Assembly (NCBI RefSeq): GCF_005938085.1
Contig: NZ_SMZK01000001.1
Span: forward strand, 1,054,001 to 1,118,000
DNA: 64,000 nt
Source: Haloterrigena sp. H1
GTDB taxonomy: Archaea > Halobacteriota > Halobacteria > Halobacteriales > Natrialbaceae
Direction of reading: 5' to 3'
The translations under genes and the position numbers were made by a program. Shown one piece after another: positions 1 through 7,949 of this stretch. Positions within the stretch are counted from its first letter, which is position 1. Every line of letters starts with the position of its first letter. Under the pieces are notes generated by a model. The model made no database searches. It was not told the DNA's origin and saw nothing but the letters and a program-made list of their open reading frames with translations.

Positions 1-33
1 CCAGTTACCGCGAGTGGGCTCGAGACTGCCTTG

Positions 34-537
34 TTACTGATTCGGCGCTGTCGCCGCCCGTATCGCGTCGTACTCCGCTTTGCTGTAGGCGATCAGGCGA
101 ACGTCCTCGAGCGTGTCCGGGTCGTAGTCGTCGATCACGCCGCCGATGATCGCCGCTCCCTCCGTGAGATCGAAGCCGGCCACGCCACAGCCGAGCGCGG
201 GAATCACGAGTGAGCGACAGCCGAGTTCGTCGGCTTCCGCGAGGCTGTTTTCGGTCGCGTTCCGAATGCTTTCGGCGGTCGCCTGACCGTCACCGTAGTG
301 GGGCATCGCGGCCGCGTGGATGACGTACTCGGCGTCGAGGTCGTAGGCGTCGGTGACCGCGACGTCGCCGAGGTCGACCGGCCCCTTCGCCATCGCGTCC
401 TCGTTGATCTCTCCGCCCGCGCCACGTCGGAGCGCGCCGGCGACGCCAGAGCCCATCCGAAGGCTCGTGCCGGCGGCGTTGACGAGCGCGTCGGCTGACT
501 GTGCAGCAATGTCACCCTGAACGACGTCGTACTCCAT
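34..537 (-). CDS. Macro-domain (ADP-ribose-binding) protein
   Basis: A 167-residue stand-alone macro domain. Visible family features are the GDI at residues 8-10, NAAG at 20-23, the glycine-rich GSGVAGA near 29-35 and the ALGCGVAGF loop at 114-122, which together form the ADP-ribose pocket. Family members bind or hydrolyse ADP-ribose, ADP-ribose-1''-phosphate or O-acetyl-ADP-ribose; which of these applies here cannot be told from sequence. The length is that of a single cytoplasmic macro domain with no fused module. The gene stands alone at the left edge, so no operon partner is visible. The ATG at 535-537 is the natural start because GDI follows at the usual distance. Confidence 0.9.
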   Translation of the reverse strand: MEYDVVQGDIAAQSADALVNAAGTSLRMGSGVAGALRRGAGGEINEDAMAKGPVDLGDVAVTDAYDLDAEYVIHAAAMPHYGDGQATAESIRNATENSLAEADELGCRSLVIPALGCGVAGFDLTEGAAIIGGVIDDYDPDTLEDVRLIAYSKAEYDAIRAATAPNQ

Positions 538-569
538 GTGCGGTCGTTTCGCACCAAGCTCAATGAAGC

Positions 570-652
570 TATAGTAACAACTGAAACGAGTGACACACTG
601 ATCGCACAGCTGTCGTGCGATCAGGTTGCACTGACGTTCAGTGGCTACTATA
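570..652. repeat. 83-bp MITE-like inverted repeat
   Basis: The central part is a perfect 10-bp inverted repeat, CTGATCGCAC (598-607) and GTGCGATCAG (615-624), around a 7-base loop. The two 28-base outer arms are also imperfectly complementary: TATAGTA at 570-576 is matched by TACTATA at 646-652, and ACTGAA/TTCAGT match further in. The nested, gene-free arrangement resembles a miniature inverted-repeat transposable element. No clear target-site duplication is visible, and no second copy was noticed in this window. It lies between the start of the macro-domain gene and the end of the next leftward gene, so it could alternatively serve as a transcript-end hairpin. Confidence 0.6.
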
Positions 653-690
653 CTCGTGAGATCGCTCTGTGGGACCTGATTCGGCGTGGC

Positions 691-1014
691 TCACGCCGTC
701 CGAACCCAGTCAGCGGCGATCGGATCGGGCTCGAGATCGGCGCGTGCAATCCCGTAAAACTTCTCGCGACCGACCGGAGTCCGCAGCCGGAGCACGCACG
801 TATAGTCGGTTACCTCGAACGCAGTCACTGTCCGGGTGGACCGCTGGTGATCGAATCGAAAGCGCTGGTCTGTGTCCCCCTCGGCGATGATTTGGTTGCC
901 AAGCGACCAGCTCAGTGATTCGATGCGTTCGATATCAACGTCGAACAGGTGGGCGACCAGATTCCGACCGCGCCGATCCATTGGCCCCTGTGACCTGTTC
1001 TCGTGTGAACTCAT
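691..1014 (-). CDS. Conserved-looking hypothetical protein
   Basis: A 107-residue acidic protein that I do not recognise. The ATG at 1012-1014 was chosen over an upstream in-frame codon because the added N-terminus reads as non-halophilic sequence. It has no membrane segment, signal peptide or cysteine motif. A basic patch (MDRRGRNL) near residue 12 precedes a region that looks like alternating beta strands. The overlapping opposite-strand frame has poor composition, which is why this strand was preferred. Its stop lies 38 bp from the MITE-like repeat. Confidence 0.5.
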   Translation of the reverse strand: MSSHENRSQGPMDRRGRNLVAHLFDVDIERIESLSWSLGNQIIAEGDTDQRFRFDHQRSTRTVTAFEVTDYTCVLRLRTPVGREKFYGIARADLEPDPIAADWVRTA

Positions 1015-1131
1015 ATGACGATGAAATCGCTCCGGTACGAAAAAAGGTACTATCTTCGCGTGATGCACATCAACAGGCGAAACCACCGAATAGAAGACCA
1101 GTCACCGGATGTCGTTGTCCAGCAGCATGTC

Positions 1132-1145
1132 TTAGGCCGACCAAA
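1132..1145. promoter_or_regulatory. Candidate iron-regulator box (distal)
   Basis: TTAGG-CCGA-CCAAA, a TTAGG-N4-CCTAA dyad with one mismatch in the right half. It lies just upstream of the TATA-like element of the 57-aa gene and 26 bp centre-to-centre from the perfect box at 1158-1171. DtxR/Idr/SirR-family metalloregulators recognise dyads of this type; assignment to that family here is inference. Confidence 0.5.
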
Positions 1146-1157
1146 ACCTTTTTAGAT

Positions 1158-1171
1158 TTAGGCTCACCTAA
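1158..1171. promoter_or_regulatory. Candidate iron-regulator box (proximal)
   Basis: TTAGG-CTCA-CCTAA, a perfect 5+5 dyad with a 4-base spacer. It starts at the end of the A/T-rich TATA-like stretch (about 1150-1160) and ends 9 bases before the ATG at 1181, so a protein bound here would cover the transcription start. This fits repression by a metal-loaded DtxR/Idr-type regulator. Confidence 0.6.
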
Positions 1172-1180
1172 CTCATCGTG

Positions 1181-1354
1181 ATGGACGTGCCCGCTCGCAG
1201 GGAAGACATAGACGCAGACGATACCCCCGAAGTTGAGGAGCCGGCAGTGGCCGTGACGAGCCACGAGACCCGCCCCGGAAAGGTCGTTTTTACCGAACGA
1301 AACAACAGCGACGGCTGGATCGCGACGGATCTCATCGTCGACCTCGAGCCCTAA
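1181..1354 (+). CDS. Small conserved-type haloarchaeal protein (57 aa)
   Basis: A 57-codon frame starts at the ATG at 1181 and ends with TAA at 1352-1354. The N-terminal third is acidic and disordered-looking; the C-terminal part, containing a KVVFTERN segment and ending DGWIATD...VDLEP, resembles small haloarchaeal proteins of the DUF7331 type that share a W-x-x-(S/T)D...VDL ending. The function of that family is unknown to me. The promoter is the striking part: a TATA-like stretch followed by a perfect TTAGG-N4-CCTAA dyad, with a second, imperfect dyad upstream. The spacing suggests a leaderless or near-leaderless transcript controlled by a metal-dependent repressor. The next rightward feature is the iron-storage gene dpsA on the opposite strand. 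Confidence 0.7.
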   Translation: MDVPARREDIDADDTPEVEEPAVAVTSHETRPGKVVFTERNNSDGWIATDLIVDLEP

Positions 1355-1598
1355 TTTCGCTATCGTTCGGGACGACGAGAGCCTCGTCAGGAGTGACTGT
1401 CGGCCACTGCACAGTCGATCGCTGGGCCGTCATGCGATCGGTGTGACTCGTTGGTAGTGATGCACCCGTCCCGATCGCAAACGACGCTTCGCTTCTGATC
1501 GTCCTCGGTGAAAAAGCCGTCTCCGCTTTCGGCCCTCCGCTCTGGCAGCCGCCGACGCACCGTCGGACCGTATGAGCCGGTTGCTGTAAGGGCTGTGC

Positions 1599-2144
1599 TC
1601 AGTGCGTCGCGTCCTCGAGCACCAGCGTGTCGTCTTCGAGGTAATGTTCGAAGTGGTGGCCGTCTTCCTCGAGCGTCACGAGGATCTCGCGCAGGATTTC
1701 GGCAGTCGCGTGGTCGCCCAAGTTCTCCGTGAGTTCGATGCTGTCGCGCATCGATTCGATGATGTCACCGTACATCTCGAGGTCGTGTTCGAACATCGTG
1801 CGGACGTCGTAGACGTCCTCGCCCTCGAACTCGACGGTGGCGCGTTCTTCCTGGTTTGTTGGACCCGACACGGGGACACCACCGAGCGCCTGTGCGCGCT
1901 CGGCGATTTCGTCTGCGCCTTCCTCGACGTGTTCGTACGCCTCTTCGAGGAATTCGTGCAGCGGAAGGAACTCTGCGCCCTCGACCACCCAGTGGTGTTT
2001 CTTCAGCTGGTGGTAGAGCACGTACGAATTGGCCAGCTCCGTGTTCAGCGCGTCGACGATCTGTTCAGCCTTCTCCTGCTCGAGGCGAAGACTGTTCTCC
2101 TCGACACTGTCAGCCGACTGGCGGACGGTCTTTTGAGTGCTCAT
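1599..2144 (-). CDS. dpsA: DpsA, ferritin-like DNA-protecting iron-storage protein
   Basis: A 181-residue Dps/ferritin-like four-helix protein. The inter-subunit ferroxidase residues of the family are visible at the usual positions: H51 (KKHHW), H63 (PLHEF), E67 in place of the common Asp, D78 and E82 (ADEIAER). Such proteins assemble into 12-mers that oxidise Fe(II) with peroxide and store iron, protecting DNA. The start ATG is at 2142-2144, with a TATA-like stretch about 30 bases upstream on the minus strand. A TTTGG-TAGA-CCTAA box lies a further 25-30 bp upstream at 2201-2215, which suggests iron-dependent control together with the gene at 1181. It is a single-gene unit. Confidence 0.95.
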   Translation of the reverse strand: MSTQKTVRQSADSVEENSLRLEQEKAEQIVDALNTELANSYVLYHQLKKHHWVVEGAEFLPLHEFLEEAYEHVEEGADEIAERAQALGGVPVSGPTNQEERATVEFEGEDVYDVRTMFEHDLEMYGDIIESMRDSIELTENLGDHATAEILREILVTLEEDGHHFEHYLEDDTLVLEDATH

Positions 2145-2200
2145 CGTATCTATTGGTAGCGCCGCGATCCACTTAAAACCCCTCCATGAGGAAACTTTTC

Positions 2201-2215
2201 TTTGGTAGACCTAAA
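2201..2215. promoter_or_regulatory. Candidate iron-regulator box upstream of dpsA
   Basis: TTTGG-TAGA-CCTAAA has the same TTAGG-N4-CCTAA architecture as the boxes at 1132 and 1158, with one mismatch in the left half. It is 57-71 bp upstream of the dpsA start and upstream of its TATA-like element. That position fits activation or long-range control better than simple occlusion of the start site. Confidence 0.5.
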
Positions 2216-2348
2216 GATAATTTCCGACATATATAGATCCAGTCGCCCCGTGATTCGCCAATCATGTTACTGACTGACACTGTCAATATAGTATTTGTTT
2301 TTTCGAGACTGAGTAAACATTTTCAGTGAGGGAGTCCAAGGGAGTAAT

Positions 2349-3818
2349 ATGGCAACCAGAATCGCACAGCGGCGAGAGCGGATCTACGTCGACGGCGAGT
2401 GGCTCGAGACCGAGAACGTAGTATCGGTCTCGGACCTCGCCGAGGGTGGAGAGTTCGCACAGGTCGCCGCAGCGGGACCGACCGAGGCACGGGCTGCGCT
2501 CGCGGCCGCTCACGAAATCAAGCCGACGCTGCGGGAGACGACGGTCGTCGAGCGCGCGACGTGGTGTGAGTCGATCGCCGAGGGACTCCGCGAGCGCGAG
2601 GAGGAACTCGCGGAGGTCATCGTCCGCGAGGCCGGCAAACCGATCTCGTCGGCTCGCGGCGAGGTCGAGCAGGCAGCCGAACGGTTCGACCGGGCGGCCG
2701 AGGAGGCGCGCAACATCGTCAGCAAAGGCGAATATCGCGAGGGATCGACGGCGGGCCACGAGGGCTGGCAGGCAATCGTCAAGCACGAGCCGATCGGTGC
2801 CGTCCTCTGTATCACGCCGTACAACTACCCGCTTGCGACGACGGCGCTGCAGGTCGCGCCCGCGATCGCGGCGGGAAACAGCGTCCTGCTCAAGCCCGCG
2901 AGCAAAACGCCGATTTCGGCGGCGATCCTCGCCGACGTCATCGCTGACATCGACGGGATGCCGGACGGCGCGTTCAACTTCGTGCCGGGGGAAGCAAGCG
3001 AGATCGGCGACGTGCTTGCCGGCGACGACCGCATCAACGCGATCGCCATGACCGGCTCCTCGGGGGCGGGCAAACACGTCGCCCGCGAGAGCGGCATGGT
3101 CAACCTGCACATGGAACTGGGTGGGAACGCCCCAGCGATCGTCTTCGACGACGCCGACCTCACGGATGTCGCGGGCAACTGTGCCAAGGGCTCGTTCAAG
3201 TACGCCGGTCAGCGCTGCTCGGCCATCTCGCGCGTGCTCGCTCACGAGTCGGTCCACGACGACCTCGTCGACATACTCGACGGCCAGATGGACGCCTGGC
3301 AGGCTGGCGATCTCTTCGACGAGAACACCGCGTTCGGCCCGCTCATCAGCGAGGAGCAGGCCGACTGGGTCGAAGAACTCGTCGACGACGCCCTCGAGAA
3401 AGGTGCCGATCTCGTCCGCGGTGGTAAACGCCGCGCACCCGAGGGCGTCCCGGACGAACTCGCCGATCAGTTCTTCGAGCCGACGTTGCTCGCGAACGTT
3501 CCACACGATGCTCGCCTCGTCGACGAAGAGCAGTTCGGCCCCATCGCGGCGATCACCACCTTCGAAGACGAAGCGGAGGCTCTCGAGATCGCCAACGGCT
3601 CTGATCTCGCGCTCGACGCTGCCGTCTTCACCAGCGATTACAAGCGCGCGATGCGGATGGCCGAGCGTATCGACGCCGGTGCGGTCCGCATCAACGGTGC
3701 GCCAAGCCACGGCCTCGGTGACGTCCCCTTCGGCGGCAACAAAGATTCGGGCATCGGCCGCGAGGGTCTCGACGCCTCGATCCACGCGATGATGCGCAAG
3801 AAGAGTATCGTCCTGTAG
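2349..3818 (+). CDS. gapN: GAPN-like aldehyde dehydrogenase
   Basis: A 489-residue NAD(P)-dependent aldehyde dehydrogenase. Catalytic features are N159 (ITPYNYPL), E256 (MELGGNAP) and the nucleophile C290 in GQRCSA, followed by VLA. The GQRC(S/T)A context is typical of the non-phosphorylating glyceraldehyde-3-phosphate dehydrogenase (ALDH11/GAPN) and archaeal lactaldehyde dehydrogenase subgroup. GAPN oxidises glyceraldehyde-3-phosphate directly to 3-phosphoglycerate, bypassing phosphoglycerate kinase in the catabolic direction. A PfkB sugar kinase gene lies 1.3 kb downstream, which fits sugar breakdown, but substrate choice is inferred. The ATG at 2349 gives a full-length N-terminus. A long opposite-strand frame over the same region is a composition artefact. 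Confidence 0.85.
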   Translation: MATRIAQRRERIYVDGEWLETENVVSVSDLAEGGEFAQVAAAGPTEARAALAAAHEIKPTLRETTVVERATWCESIAEGLREREEELAEVIVREAGKPISSARGEVEQAAERFDRAAEEARNIVSKGEYREGSTAGHEGWQAIVKHEPIGAVLCITPYNYPLATTALQVAPAIAAGNSVLLKPASKTPISAAILADVIADIDGMPDGAFNFVPGEASEIGDVLAGDDRINAIAMTGSSGAGKHVARESGMVNLHMELGGNAPAIVFDDADLTDVAGNCAKGSFKYAGQRCSAISRVLAHESVHDDLVDILDGQMDAWQAGDLFDENTAFGPLISEEQADWVEELVDDALEKGADLVRGGKRRAPEGVPDELADQFFEPTLLANVPHDARLVDEEQFGPIAAITTFEDEAEALEIANGSDLALDAAVFTSDYKRAMRMAERIDAGAVRINGAPSHGLGDVPFGGNKDSGIGREGLDASIHAMMRKKSIVL

Positions 3819-3839
3819 ATTCGCGATCGCGGTGGCCGT

Positions 3840-4976
3840 TCAGAACTCGACCGTTTCGGTCGTGATAACCGACTCTTGATCGCCTTCGACGACGACCACG
3901 GAGATGGTCTCGGTCTCTCCGACCTCGTACTCGAGTGTCACCTCCTCGCCGCGCTCGGTCAACGTTGCCTGCGTTCCGTCACCGTCACGGACCTCGACGT
4001 GAGCGCCAGTTTCCACCGACGCGAGCACGACAGTGACCGACTGTGCTGCCGTCTCCACGGCGATGGAGATACTCGCCCGCACCGGCCTACCGGTGCCGGC
4101 TTGGGTTTTCGAGATGGAATCGGTATATCGGAAGTCGGTCGTCGGCACGCTTCCGGTCGCGATGACGGTGTCGTCCTCGATGTCGATAGAAAACGCATCT
4201 AATCGATCGAAGGGCGACTCGGTGGCCAGTTCCGACTCCAGCTGGTCTTCGTTCAACTCGGACGAGTCCGCGCCGGTCATGACTTGCGTGTACGTCGTCG
4301 TCTCGGAGTCGATTGCCCACGAGTTTCCGACCGCGACTCCGTCGGACGATTCGGGGACGACCCCGAAACCGAGCGTGTCGTCACCCAACTGCTCGAGTAC
4401 CGTCTCGAACGGTCCATCGCCGTCGACTCGCCGGTCCGTCCCGTCGAGTCCCGCCGCCAGCACGTCGTCGATGCTACCGACCTCGGGATCGATGACGACC
4501 AGCGTGTCGCTCGAGGCGGCGACCGATTCACCCGCCGCGTCGAAGACCTCGAACTCCCCGACTTCGTCGGTTGGGTCGCCTACGTCGAGTCCGGCGAGGT
4601 CGAACGTTCCGCGCATCACGTAGTGACCACTCTGACCTTCCGGCCCGAACTCGAGGATGTACTCGAACGTCGGCTCGGTGTCCAGTCGCCCGACGATCCG
4701 CCCGCCAGCACCGGACGGCGCGACCGGGATTTCGTCGATCGTGTCTTCCAAAAGACCGTCCTCGTGGCTTCGGACGGTCTCGAGATCCGTGTATTTGAAG
4801 AACCAGTCCGATCCTGCCGAGGTCGGGATCCATTGCGCCGCCGGGGAGAGATCACTGTTCCAGATGCTCGAGTTGCACTTGTCGGACTCGGAGTCGTCGT
4901 TTAGACAGCCCGCTCCACTGCCGACGAGGCCGGTTGCTCCCATCGCGAGTAGTGTCCGCCGATGAATATCGCTCAT
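3840..4976 (-). CDS. Tat-exported haloarchaeal lipoprotein, unknown function
   Basis: A 378-residue secreted protein. The N-terminus (RR followed by TLLAMGATGLVG and then SGAGC) is a twin-arginine signal with a lipobox cysteine, so the mature protein should be lipid-anchored on the outer face of the membrane. The ATG at 4974-4976 was chosen because it places the RR pair near residue 6; an upstream in-frame start only adds an unlikely extension. The mature part is very acidic, rich in Thr, Ser, Val and Gly, and predicted to be mostly beta. I recognise no enzyme motif. The stop is 22 bp from the convergent end of the aldehyde dehydrogenase gene, with which it has no obvious functional tie. Confidence 0.8.
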   Translation of the reverse strand: MSDIHRRTLLAMGATGLVGSGAGCLNDDSESDKCNSSIWNSDLSPAAQWIPTSAGSDWFFKYTDLETVRSHEDGLLEDTIDEIPVAPSGAGGRIVGRLDTEPTFEYILEFGPEGQSGHYVMRGTFDLAGLDVGDPTDEVGEFEVFDAAGESVAASSDTLVVIDPEVGSIDDVLAAGLDGTDRRVDGDGPFETVLEQLGDDTLGFGVVPESSDGVAVGNSWAIDSETTTYTQVMTGADSSELNEDQLESELATESPFDRLDAFSIDIEDDTVIATGSVPTTDFRYTDSISKTQAGTGRPVRASISIAVETAAQSVTVVLASVETGAHVEVRDGDGTQATLTERGEEVTLEYEVGETETISVVVVEGDQESVITTETVEF

Positions 4977-5087
4977 AATTCCTAGTAGTTCGAAACCCAT
5001 TCAATTTGATCGTTTCCATGACAGTTCGACGTCGAATCACGCCGTTCGACACCGAACGGACTACTGTCGCGGCATTGTAGACGAGAT

Positions 5088-6053
5088 ATGGCCCACGACG
5101 TGCTCGTCGCCGGCGAAACGCTGATCGACTGGGTTCCCGACCAGCCTGGCCCGCTCGAGGATGTCGCCGGCTTCGAGCGCCGTCCTGGCGGTGCGCCCGC
5201 GAACGTCGCCGTCGCGCTCGCCAGACTCGACGAGCCGCCGCTGTTCTGGACCCGCGTCGGGGCAGACCCGTTCGGTCGCTACCTCGAACGGATACTCGCC
5301 GACTACGGCCTCCCCGACCAGTTCGTCACCCGCGATACCGGGGCGAAGACGACGCTCGCGTTCGTCACCCACGACGAGACCGGCGACCGTGAGTTTACGT
5401 TCTACCGCGACGGCACGGCTGACACGCGCCTCGAGCCCGGTCGAATCGACGACGAGACGCTGGCCGACTGCGAGTGGGTCCACGCCGGCGGCGTGACCCT
5501 TGCGAGTGGGTCGTCGCGTGCGGCGACGCTGGACTTGCTCGAGCGGGCCGCCGCCGCGGACTGTACGACGTCGTTCGATCCGAACTGGCGGCCCGAACTG
5601 TGGCCCGACGAGGAGACGTTCGCGAGCGTCGCGACCGACGCGCTCGCCCACGTCGACGTCTGTTTCGCGACGGCGGCCGAACTCGAGTTGCTGGGCACAA
5701 CGGGCGAGTCACCGACCGCCGTCGCTCGAGCGGTGATCAGCGACGGCGCGGCCCAGACTCACACCGTCTTCGTAACACGGGGGAGCGAGGGTGCCATCGC
5801 CGTCGCCGATGACGACGCACCCTGGCCCGCGGACACGGTTTCTCACTCCGGGTTCGCGGTCGAGACGGTCGACACCACAGGGGCTGGCGATGCGTTCGTC
5901 GCCGGAGCGATCGCCGCGTTGCGAGACGGCCACACGCTCGCGGACGCGGTGGCGTTTGCGAACGCGGTCGCGGCGACGGCGACCACCGCTCGGGGCGCGA
6001 TGGCCGCGCTCCCGACCCGCGATGCAGTGGAGACGTTGCTCGAGGCGGAGTGA
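5088..6053 (+). CDS. PfkB-family carbohydrate kinase (fructokinase-like)
   Basis: A 321-residue ribokinase-fold kinase. The N-terminal GE(T)LIDW motif, the sugar-contacting GGAPANVAVALARL segment near residue 40, and the C-terminal DTTGAGDAF signature (262-270, catalytic base D268 and anion hole GAGD) are all intact. Overall pattern and length are closest to bacterial and haloarchaeal fructokinases, but 2-keto-3-deoxygluconate kinases share the fold, so the sugar is not certain. The enzyme is cytosolic and ATP-dependent. The start ATG at 5088 is preceded by a short intergenic stretch separating it from the divergent lipoprotein gene. Confidence 0.85.
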   Translation: MAHDVLVAGETLIDWVPDQPGPLEDVAGFERRPGGAPANVAVALARLDEPPLFWTRVGADPFGRYLERILADYGLPDQFVTRDTGAKTTLAFVTHDETGDREFTFYRDGTADTRLEPGRIDDETLADCEWVHAGGVTLASGSSRAATLDLLERAAAADCTTSFDPNWRPELWPDEETFASVATDALAHVDVCFATAAELELLGTTGESPTAVARAVISDGAAQTHTVFVTRGSEGAIAVADDDAPWPADTVSHSGFAVETVDTTGAGDAFVAGAIAALRDGHTLADAVAFANAVAATATTARGAMAALPTRDAVETLLEAE

Positions 6054-6138
6054 GTTGCCCGTCTCGGCTCGGGACCAGCCAAACGGGGCGCGTGGCTGCA
6101 AGCCGGGCCGCTATCAGGCCCTGTGACGGACCAGCGGT

Positions 6139-7281
6139 ATGGCTAGCACCGTCCGCAGCGCCGTTCCCTTCGCGAAGTCGGTCGTCAACGGAATTCAGGA
6201 GAAGAACGTGACGTTCATGGCAGCTAGCATCGCCTATCAGGCGTTCGTCTCGTTAATTCCGTTACTCGTGCTGCTGTTCTTTCTGGTGTCGTTCGTCGGC
6301 GATCAGGCACTCGCCGACCAGGTCTCGGCCATGACCGAGGGGTTCCTGCCCGAGAGCGGCCAGGTCATGCTCGAGAACGGGGTCGAAGGTGATACCGGCA
6401 GCGTCGGCACCTCCCTCATCGGACTCGTTGCGCTCGTCTGGGGATCGCTGAAGATTTTCCGGGGGCTGGACACCGCCTTCTCGGAGATCTACGCGTCGAC
6501 CGCGGAGAACTCCCTGGGCGACCAACTCCGCGACGGGGCCGTCGTCTTCACGACGATCGCCGTCGCGCTGGTCGCTGCGGCATTGGCGACCGTCGTGTTC
6601 GCGTTCTTCCCGAGTATCCCCTTCATTGGATTGTTGAATCCGCTGTTGCTCGTGGTCGGACTGACGATCGCCTTCCTCCCGATGTACTACTTCTTCCCCG
6701 ACATCGACGTCTCCGTTCGGGAGGTGCTGCCGGGCGTCGTCGTCGCCGCCGTCGGCTGGGCGGCGCTGCAGTCGCTGTTTCAGGTCTACGTCGCGTTTGC
6801 GGGTAGCTCCGACTCGGCGGGCCCGATCGGCGCGATCCTCCTCCTGCTGACCTGGCTGTACTTCGGTGGCCTGATCCTGCTCGTCGGCGTTGTCGTCAAC
6901 GCGACCCACTCGGGGCATCTCGAGCTCGACGCCGGCGGGACGGCGACCGACGGCACGGAACGTCCCTCAGTCGTCGCACCGGACCGCCGCGAGCGCGAGC
7001 ATCTCGAGGCCCAGCTGATCGGCCTCCGGCGCGAACGCGATCAGTTGCGAAACGACCGCGCAGCACAGCGCAGCCGTCGGTACCGGCTCGAGGACCGGGT
7101 CGAAACGCTCGAAGCGCAACTCGGCGACCTCGAATCGGAAACTCGGGCCCTCGAGGACGAAAACGAGCGGCTCCGACACGAACTCGCGTCGCAGCGAGGA
7201 TCGTGGCGACGCCGACTCCGCGGCGTCCTGACGCGGGTTCGGACGCTGAACGTCGGTGTCCTCGAGACGCATCGCGACTAG
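6139..7281 (+). CDS. YihY/BrkB-family membrane protein with C-terminal coiled coil
   Basis: A 380-residue polytopic membrane protein. The first 265 residues carry about six hydrophobic segments with the family pattern (AASIAYQAFVSLIPLL near residue 32, the FF...P...LLNPLL core, and a WLYFGG segment before the last helix), as in YihY/BrkB (formerly called RNase BN-like). The C-terminal 110 residues switch abruptly to a charged heptad-like coiled coil rich in Arg, Glu and Leu. The family's biochemical role is unsettled; transport or envelope functions have been proposed. It sits alone on the plus strand between the sugar kinase and a small hypothetical gene. Confidence 0.85.
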   Translation: MASTVRSAVPFAKSVVNGIQEKNVTFMAASIAYQAFVSLIPLLVLLFFLVSFVGDQALADQVSAMTEGFLPESGQVMLENGVEGDTGSVGTSLIGLVALVWGSLKIFRGLDTAFSEIYASTAENSLGDQLRDGAVVFTTIAVALVAAALATVVFAFFPSIPFIGLLNPLLLVVGLTIAFLPMYYFFPDIDVSVREVLPGVVVAAVGWAALQSLFQVYVAFAGSSDSAGPIGAILLLLTWLYFGGLILLVGVVVNATHSGHLELDAGGTATDGTERPSVVAPDRREREHLEAQLIGLRRERDQLRNDRAAQRSRRYRLEDRVETLEAQLGDLESETRALEDENERLRHELASQRGSWRRRLRGVLTRVRTLNVGVLETHRD

Positions 7282-7338
7282 CGCGACGCGCCGACTCGAG
7301 TCGTGACGCCTTAGTGCGTTCCCGTTCCACCGGAATTC

Positions 7339-7761
7339 ATGTCCCACCCAGTCCGTGACGTGCGGCGTCGGATCCGGACGGACCACCCGTCGATCGTCGA
7401 CGGGATCGACGCCTGTGCCGACGCGGTCGCCGCCCGCTGGGATACCGCGCGAACGACCGACAGCGAGGCGGTTGCGGACGGGCTCCACCGGGCGCTCGCA
7501 GAGGCCGGGGTTCTCGAGGCGCTGTCGAGAGTGCTCGCCGATTCAGTCGATGCGACCGGGTACGAACTCCGGGCGACCCCCGTTCCCGCACCACCTTACG
7601 TCGTCGTGACTAGCCGCGGCCCCATGCTCCGGGCGACGATCGATCCCGGTCGGCTCGTGATCCGATTTGACGCGTTCGAGGTGGTTCGTGACCCGTCTCC
7701 GGATCGTTCCCCGTCGTACCGGCGGCTCGATGGAACGCGACTCGCGGTCTCGCTCGAATAG
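7339..7761 (+). CDS. Conserved haloarchaeal hypothetical protein
   Basis: A 140-residue soluble protein starting at the ATG at 7339. The first half is helical and charged (VRRRIRTDHPSIVDGI, then VAARW); the second half, with VPAPPYVVVTSRGPML, looks like a small beta domain that ends in LDGTRLAVSLE. I know of no characterised homologue and assign no function. It follows the YihY-family gene by 57 bp on the same strand, so co-transcription is possible. Composition and codon use match the neighbouring genes. Confidence 0.7.
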   Translation: MSHPVRDVRRRIRTDHPSIVDGIDACADAVAARWDTARTTDSEAVADGLHRALAEAGVLEALSRVLADSVDATGYELRATPVPAPPYVVVTSRGPMLRATIDPGRLVIRFDAFEVVRDPSPDRSPSYRRLDGTRLAVSLE

Positions 7762-7924
7762 GGCCGTCGCGCTGGCTTCCTCACTCTCTTGCCGGAACTG
7801 GCTTGCCTCTAAGTGACGAGCCGCAGCATAACAACTCGGCTCGCTATATGGGCAGCAGTTATTAACAGACTTCGACGCTAAAGGCGAGAATTAACAAAAC
7901 ACACTCTCCAGATAATAATACTTA

Positions 7925-7937
7925 TACTCGGCGAGTA
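7925..7937. promoter_or_regulatory. Palindromic candidate operator of the zinc-uptake operon
   Basis: TACTCG-G-CGAGTA is a perfect 6+6 palindrome with one central base. It overlaps the end of the A/T-rich TATA-like stretch (7912-7926) and ends 12 bases before the znuA-like ATG at 7950. A second, related pair (TACTAG...CGAGTA) follows immediately at 7936-7950. Its position suggests a zinc-responsive repressor site; the regulator is unknown. Confidence 0.5.
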
Positions 7938-7949
7938 CTAGCCTCGAGT

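Noticed and set aside
538..918. 126-residue plus-strand frame over the MITE-like repeat
   Set aside because: It runs through the inverted repeat and opposes a better minus-strand frame (691-1014); composition is not halophilic.
2283..3785. 500-residue open frame opposite the GAPN-like gene
   Set aside because: High GC keeps antisense frames open. It is Arg-rich, has no recognisable domain, and overlaps a well-supported dehydrogenase.
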